Assembly (NCBI GenBank): GCA_030603485.1
Contig: JAUVXS010000071.1
Location: forward strand, 1-9,075
Length of the DNA stretch: 9,075 nt
From: Dehalococcoidia bacterium
GTDB lineage: Bacteria; Chloroflexota; Dehalococcoidia; GIF9; AB-539-J10
Reading direction: 5' to 3'
Shown here: in pieces, positions 6,351 through 9,075 of the stretch
How positions within the stretch are numbered: the stretch's first letter is position 1
How the letters are laid out: the number at the start of each line of letters is the position of its first letter
Notes under the pieces: generated by a model
What the model saw: only the letters and a program-made list of their open reading frames with translations
The model's database searches: none
What the model was told of the DNA's origin: nothing
Made by a program: the position numbers and the translations under genes

Positions 6351-6938
6351 TCATATGTTCTTCCTTTTACCACGCTGACGTTTGATTTCAGGAGTGGAGG
6401 ACGACTTGTACCTGGCCGCCTGTTTCATAAACTGGGCCATGTTCTCGGTCTCATTTCTCCTTACTTCTTCCACAACCTCTCCAGAACCGAGATGGTCATA
6501 TGTCTTGTCTCTTAGCGTCTCGAGCAGCCTGATCAAGGTAAGCTTGTCCTCATCCGATAGTGGCGATAGGATTTCCTGGATGAGCCCCCACCCCGCTACA
6601 GTTGCTGGTACAAAGGCCTCGTCTGCCTTACTGGTGACACTCACAAATACTGTCCTGCGGTCCTTCCTGTCTCTTACCCGTCTGGCCAGACCAGCTTTGA
6701 CCATGCGGTCGATTATCATACTGACGCTGTTCACGCTACGGTCTAACCAGCGGGCTAGGTCAGTCGGCCTTACAGGACCATCGATGTGTTTCATAGCCAT
6801 AAGCACTGCGTGCTGCTCTGTAGTGAGCTGGTGTTCATTAAATACTCGGTCCTCACACTTCAAAACCAGGTTGTGGGTTTGGCGCAGCAGGACCCACACT
6901 CCCATATCTGGATTTTCGAATTCGAACTTTATCGGCAT
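6351..6938 (-). CDS. MarR-family transcriptional regulator, copy 1
   Basis: A 195-residue winged-helix regulator. The MarR fold is visible: N-terminal dimer helix (about 11-35, ending LKCEDRVF), HTH with RPTDLARWLDRSVNSVSM (57-74) supplying the recognition helix up to about 84, and the basic wing RRVRDRKDRRTVFVSVTSK (86-104) with the family's DR.DRR core. ISPL-type linker and C-terminal dimer helices follow (about 124-175). It should bind a palindromic operator as a dimer and respond to a small ligand, which is unknown. The start at 6938 has GAGGAG eight bases upstream. It aligns without gaps to copy 2 through residue 179 (83 identities, about 46%). The basic tail after that (EIKRQRGKRKNI) is encoded by about 75 bp absent from copy 2. 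Confidence 0.93.
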   Translation of the reverse strand: MPIKFEFENPDMGVWVLLRQTHNLVLKCEDRVFNEHQLTTEQHAVLMAMKHIDGPVRPTDLARWLDRSVNSVSMIIDRMVKAGLARRVRDRKDRRTVFVSVTSKADEAFVPATVAGWGLIQEILSPLSDEDKLTLIRLLETLRDKTYDHLGSGEVVEEVRRNETENMAQFMKQAARYKSSSTPEIKRQRGKRKNI

Positions 6939-6991
6939 ACTTATCTCCTCATGATTATTTCATGGTACCTGTGCTCGTTGGTGCCACTTCT

Positions 6992-7020
6992 AGTATAACC
7001 GTTTTTATTATCTACGACAA
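6992..7020 (-). promoter_or_regulatory. marR1 promoter
   Basis: On the minus strand TTGTCG (7020-7015) is followed after 17 bp by TATACT (6997-6992), matching four and five of six consensus bases. The same arrangement stands upstream of marR2 at the aligned position. Upstream, AATCAATA occurs twice (7020-7027 and 7033-7040) as a 13-bp-spaced direct repeat that could be part of an operator. Confidence 0.7.
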
Positions 7021-7049
7021 ATCAATAGGACTAATCAATAACTTTCTCC

Positions 7050-7118
7050 AATTCATACAGTCCTGCATTGTCTTAATCATCATTGGTTGAGAAGATGCTT
7101 AATGGAATTCAGGCAATA
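7050..7118. repeat. Upstream edge of MarR duplication, copy 1
   Basis: These 69 bases align without a gap to 7941-8009 with about 51 matches (74%) by hand count. They end at GGAATTCAGGCAATA against GGAATTTAGACAATG. The alignment stops right after, so this is the far border of the duplicated unit. Past this border copy 1 shows no counterpart of the ribosome-binding site and micro-ORF that follow copy 2. Confidence 0.75.
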
Positions 7119-7163
7119 CATAGATTAAGTAGTATACATAATAGCGTTAAAAGGCAAAAGGTA

Positions 7164-7184
7164 TGTGTACCGGGGTACTGCACA
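7164..7184. repeat. Palindrome at the junction of the two MarR units
   Basis: GTAC-CGGG-GTAC (7167-7178) is flanked by TGT on the left and GCACA on the right, so on the minus strand it forms a hairpin just past the 120-bp block of marR2. CTTTT and a second T-run follow a few bases later (around 7150-7160), so it may terminate marR2 transcription before marR1. A protein-binding palindrome is the alternative. Confidence 0.45.
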
Positions 7185-7293
7185 TTAATGACAGCAATGG
7201 CTAGGATGTTTTACCTGTGAGTTGAGACGGGGAGCATGTTTCGTTCTACCGGGATTATTGCGGACCCTGCAGAGTTATTCTATGCCAGCTAGC
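7174..7293. repeat. Conserved 120-bp block downstream of marR copy 2
   Basis: Partner of 6208-6327, gapless and about 86% identical. It begins within the junction palindrome and ends at CAGCTAGC, where the stop codon of marR2 lies (7289-7291). In copy 1 the marR stop lies outside the block because of an extra ~75 bp. Confidence 0.85.
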
Positions 7294-7828
7294 CAAGGTA
7301 CGCGATCAGCCGTTGCATTAAATTGTCACAGCTCTTGGCCTCATTTCTCATTATTCCCTCTATATCCGCTCCCTGATTGAGATAGCTAGATGCCTCGTAT
7401 TGTACCTGCTCTAGCAGCCTAATCAAGGTATGCTTGTCCTCATCCGGTAGTGGCGATATGATTTTCCAGACATACTCCCAGCCTGCCCGAGTTGCCGGTT
7501 CAATGGCGGTGTTTCCCTTGCTGGTGATAAATACATTTACTACCCTGCGGTCACTCCTGTCTCTTACCCTTTTGAGCAAACCAGCTTTGACCATACGGTC
7601 GACTAACATACTGACGCTGTTCGTGCTGCGTCCTACCCACCGGGCTATGTCAGTTGGCCTTGCAGGCTCCCCAAGGTACATTATAGCCAGAAGCAATATG
7701 TACTGCTCCCTAGTAAGCTTGTATTCACCGAATACTTGGTCCTCGCACATCTTAAGCATGTCGTGGGTCCGGTGTATCATGAACCACAATCTCAGAACTG
7801 TATTGTAGGGTTTGTAATCTGTCGTCAT
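7289..7828 (-). CDS. MarR-family transcriptional regulator, copy 2
   Basis: A 179-residue MarR winged-helix protein paralogous to its neighbour. Identity is highest in the recognition helix and wing: SVSMLVDRMVKAGL (71-84) and KRVRDRSDRR (86-95) nearly match copy 1, so the two may recognise similar operators. The N-terminal dimer helix differs more, so mixed dimers or different ligands are possible. C28 in the MCED segment is shared with copy 1. I chose the ATG at 7828 over a longer frame opening at 7906 because AGAGG lies six bases upstream and because the promoter's -10 (7883-7888) would lie inside the longer version. The gene faces the same way as copy 1 but has its own promoter. It diverges from the micro-ORF at 8023, which it might control. 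Confidence 0.93.
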   Translation of the reverse strand: MTTDYKPYNTVLRLWFMIHRTHDMLKMCEDQVFGEYKLTREQYILLLAIMYLGEPARPTDIARWVGRSTNSVSMLVDRMVKAGLLKRVRDRSDRRVVNVFITSKGNTAIEPATRAGWEYVWKIISPLPDEDKHTLIRLLEQVQYEASSYLNQGADIEGIMRNEAKSCDNLMQRLIAYLG

Positions 7829-7882
7829 ATTTAACCTCTTCTTATTATTTTCTGGGAACTTTGCTCGTTTTGTGCCGCTTCT

Positions 7883-7911
7883 ATTATAACAGCTTCTATT
7901 ATTCACAACAA
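7883..7911 (-). promoter_or_regulatory. marR2 promoter
   Basis: Minus-strand TTGTTG (7911-7906), a 17-bp spacer and a perfect TATAAT (7888-7883) align with the marR1 promoter. A start near 7876 gives a leader of about 48 bases. The duplicated flank beyond it contains the 10-bp palindrome AATCATGATT (7966-7975), which is AATCATCATT in copy 1 and a candidate MarR operator. Confidence 0.7.
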
Positions 7912-7940
7912 ATCAACACGACTCAATAATAGAGTTCTTG

Positions 7941-8009
7941 AATTCGTGCACTCATGCATCGTGTAAATCATGATTCATTCAAAACGTGCTCAATGGAATT
8001 TAGACAATG
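7941..8009. repeat. Upstream edge of MarR duplication, copy 2
   Basis: Gapless partner of 7050-7118 (about 74% identical). It occupies the divergent intergenic region between marR2 and the micro-ORF and contains AATCATGATT (7966-7975). Its right end abuts the AGGGAGG ribosome-binding site of the micro-ORF. Confidence 0.75.
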
Positions 8010-8022
8010 AAGGGAGGTAAAA

Positions 8023-8094
8023 ATGAGAGAGGAAATCGTTGGCATCCTGTCTGCCTATTGGTATCAGGTGTATGAGACATCAGTATCAGTATAG
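8023..8094 (+). CDS. Micro-ORF of 23 codons divergent from marR2
   Basis: ATG at 8023 is preceded by AGGGAGG (8011-8017) at a five-base spacing, one of the strongest ribosome-binding sites in the window. The peptide begins MREEIVGILSAYWYQVY and ends in TSVSV at a TAG. A rho-independent terminator follows 20 bases later, so the pieces of a small transcription unit are present. I do not recognise the peptide. Its middle is hydrophobic and aromatic with two acidic residues near the start. It could be a small regulatory or membrane-associated peptide, a leader peptide, or the truncated start of a lost gene once controlled by the MarR protein. A weak plus-strand promoter (TTGAAT at 7938-7943, TGTAAA after 18 bp) would overlap the candidate operator region. 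Confidence 0.5.
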   Translation: MREEIVGILSAYWYQVYETSVSV

Positions 8095-8114
8095 GACATC
8101 ATCCTTGCCATAGC

Positions 8115-8149
8115 AAAGAGCCGCCCGTGTTAAGCATGGTCGGCTCTTT
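8115..8149 (+). terminator. Rho-independent terminator after the micro-ORF
   Basis: AAAGAGCCG (8115-8123) and CGGCTCTTT (8141-8149) form a perfect 9-bp stem, extended by CC/GG across one mismatch, with loop GTGTTAAGCAT. TTTT (8147-8150) followed by ATTGTTGTTG gives the T-rich tail on the plus strand. The A-run at the left foot gives only a weak tail in the other direction. Confidence 0.85.
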
Positions 8150-8239
8150 TATTGTTGTTGTCTCCAGTTGAAGCAGAGAACTACAAAGTGGGTATTGATG
8201 AAGGCATGGGAGCTGTCCATCAGGAATACCTGGATAGGT

Positions 8240-8269
8240 GGCGGCGGGGGTAAGCCTCGCCCCGCCGCC
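8240..8269. repeat. GC-rich 10-bp perfect hairpin
   Basis: GGCGGCGGGG (8240-8249) and CCCCGCCGCC (8260-8269) are exact reverse complements around a 10-base loop (GTAAGCCTCG). All-GC arms make it the most stable small hairpin in the window. No T-run follows, and 14 bases later comes the AAGGAGG ribosome-binding site at 8282, so it may affect translation or end an upstream RNA. Confidence 0.75.
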
Positions 8270-8281
8270 TATATGAAAAAT

Positions 8282-8305
8282 AAGGAGGTAGATATGAAGA
8301 GATAG
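8282..8305 (+). other. Near-perfect ribosome-binding site in front of a three-codon ORF
   Basis: AAGGAGG (8282-8288) sits five bases from ATG AAG AGA TAG (8294-8305). Spacing and strength equal those of the 8023 micro-ORF, yet the frame stops after three codons. If the TAG is ignored, the frame continues LTALLYSACWSYS to a TAA. This looks like the start of a broken gene, or possibly a minimal regulatory ORF. Confidence 0.4.
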
Positions 8306-8576
8306 TTAACGGCTTTGTTATATTCCGCATGTTGGTCATACTCATAAGTGAAGCCTACAGGCCATAGCAATATAAGATTAGCCCATATTAGAATTCCTCG
8401 TATAAGAGTAACACTTTTTCAAAGAAATGTCAATGCCCCGATTTGAGTAATCTTAAATATAACCGAAGGCAAATTTATTAGATCATAAAAAATATAAACG
8501 AAAAATTATCATTCAGCCTGGTTAAAACTGTTGAAGGAAGTAAAGCCGGGCTATGAAAAAGATGGATATGCATTCG

Positions 8577-8670
8577 AAGTGTCATTCTAATGCCTTCCCT
8601 AATGTCATTGCGGTGAACCGAAGCTGCGAGCCGAAGGCGTGCCAGGGAGTGAAGGAATGCCGGACAACTC
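8577..8670. repeat. Imperfect palindromic repeat upstream of dxs
   Basis: GCCTTCCCT (8592-8600) pairs imperfectly with AGGGAGTGAAGG (8644-8655), with ATTC/GAAT continuing outward. The interior carries TGTCATTGCG (8603-8612), identical to the start of the repeat at 4044. It belongs to the same class of dispersed intergenic elements, though its interior is different. Confidence 0.6.
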
Positions 8671-8708
8671 TTCAATCTTAGAGGCAAGAGCACCAGAAAG
8701 GCATAATT

Positions 8709-8717
8709 TGTTATAAT
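8709..8717 (+). promoter_or_regulatory. Extended -10 promoter of dxs
   Basis: TG-T-TATAAT (8709-8717) is an exact extended -10. No -35 consensus is seen. A start about seven bases past the hexamer, near 8724, would fall inside the GGGAG ribosome-binding site (8723-8727), giving a leader of only about 13 bases; a slightly different start is equally possible. Confidence 0.6.
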
Positions 8718-8736
8718 CTAAAGGGAGTAGAGTGAG

Positions 8737-9075
8737 GTGTCTAAGATACTGGACAGAATAAACGGCCCCAGCGATGTTAAGGGACTAAAACAAGATGAAC
8801 TAGGTGAACTTTGTTCCGAGCTCAGGGAGTTATTGGTAAGCAGGGTTAGTGAAAATGGAGGGCATCTAGCGTCCAATCTGGGAGTGGTGGAGCTCGCTGT
8901 TGCCTTGCACAGGGTATTTGACAGTCCAAAAGATAAGATAATCTGGGATGTGGGACATCAAAGTTATGTTCATAAGCTATTAACAGGAAGAAGGGAACAG
9001 TTTCCATCCCTTCGCCAATACCAGGGACTCTCAGGATTTCCTGATAGAGATGAAAGTCTTCACGACGCTTTCACT
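8737..9075 (+). CDS. dxs: 1-deoxy-D-xylulose-5-phosphate synthase, N-terminal part (runs off the right edge)
   Basis: 113 codons are open to the window edge. The product is the thiamine-diphosphate enzyme that condenses pyruvate with glyceraldehyde 3-phosphate, the entry step of the DXP/MEP isoprenoid pathway. Family motifs are GGHLASNLGVVELAVALHRV (41-60, with active-site H43), the segment KIIWDVGHQSYVHKLLTGR (67-85, with H74) and GLSGFPDRDES (97-107), in the correct order and spacing for the N-terminus. The start is GTG at 8737: an in-frame TAG at 8728-8730 limits extension, and GGGAG (8723-8727) lies nine bases upstream. About four fifths of the usual protein is missing only because the window ends. 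Its nearness to the uppS-reductase operon fits an isoprenoid neighbourhood, although a regulator cassette separates them and the orientation is opposite. Confidence 0.95.
   Translation, partial: MSKILDRINGPSDVKGLKQDELGELCSELRELLVSRVSENGGHLASNLGVVELAVALHRVFDSPKDKIIWDVGHQSYVHKLLTGRREQFPSLRQYQGLSGFPDRDESLHDAFT

Larger units (their letters stand above)
8306..8736. other. Gene-free stretch before dxs
   Basis: No gene is supportable. From about 8390 to 8530 the sequence is AT-rich without clear motifs. A palindromic repeat occupies about 8577-8670, and the dxs promoter lies at 8709-8717. A 71-codon minus-strand frame across the repeat is an artefact of it. Confidence 0.6.

Noticed and set aside
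6382..6954. 190-codon plus-strand frame opposite marR1
   Set aside because: It is the antisense shadow of a clear MarR gene; the composition is Ser/Thr/Leu-rich as expected of a shadow and a similar shadow lies opposite marR2.
8478..8693. 71-codon minus-strand frame before dxs
   Set aside because: Most of it is the palindromic repeat at 8577-8670, and there is no supporting ribosome-binding site or domain.
1..9075. CRISPR array, tRNA or rRNA genes, complete insertion sequence
   Set aside because: I looked for spaced direct repeats of CRISPR length, tRNA arms with a TTC loop, and transposase motifs, and saw none. The TTGAC units are far too short and close for CRISPR.

Overview
The window looks like a bacterial chromosome segment, most plausibly from a Chloroflexota lineage near Dehalococcoidia. 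That placement is inferred from gene content: tandem MarR regulators, a geranylgeranyl-reductase-type flavoprotein next to a cis-prenyltransferase, a DXP-pathway gene, an HTH family I associate with such genomes, and abundant short palindromic intergenic repeats. No marker gene such as an rRNA is present, so the assignment is tentative.

Left part. A truncated minus-strand helix-turn-helix gene (1-136) runs off the left edge. Directly upstream of it is a striking array of TTGAC (GTCAA on the gene's strand) repeats locked in 4-bp phase (172-248). A two-gene potassium-uptake operon follows on the plus strand: trkH (616-2067) and a trkA-like RCK subunit (2069-2743). Next comes a stand-alone short-chain dehydrogenase (2984-3781) with its own extended -10 promoter. 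A gap of about 440 bp (3782-4223) is packed with small palindromic repeats.

Middle part. On the minus strand, a flavin-dependent reductase of the geranylgeranyl reductase family (4919-6112) and an isoprenyl diphosphate synthase, uppS (4224-4922), overlap by 4 bp and share a promoter near 6145. Together they suggest synthesis and partial saturation of a polyprenyl lipid. The start of dxs (8737-9075), the first enzyme of the DXP/MEP isoprenoid pathway, lies on the plus strand at the right edge, so isoprenoid genes flank the regulator region on both sides.

Right part. Two minus-strand MarR regulators (6351-6938 and 7289-7828) are tandem paralogues within a duplicated unit of roughly 0.85-0.9 kb. 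The most conserved part of the duplication is not the coding sequence but a 120-bp block just downstream of each gene: about 86% identical without gaps, versus about 46% protein identity, both counted by hand. A 23-codon ORF with a very strong ribosome-binding site (8023-8094) diverges from marR2 and ends in a clear rho-independent terminator (8115-8149). A GC-rich hairpin, a three-codon ORF behind a near-perfect ribosome-binding site, AT-rich sequence and another palindromic repeat fill the rest of the gap before dxs.

The two strongest candidates for something undescribed are the phased TTGAC array beside the HTH gene and the MarR cassette duplication with its conserved non-coding block and divergent micro-ORF.
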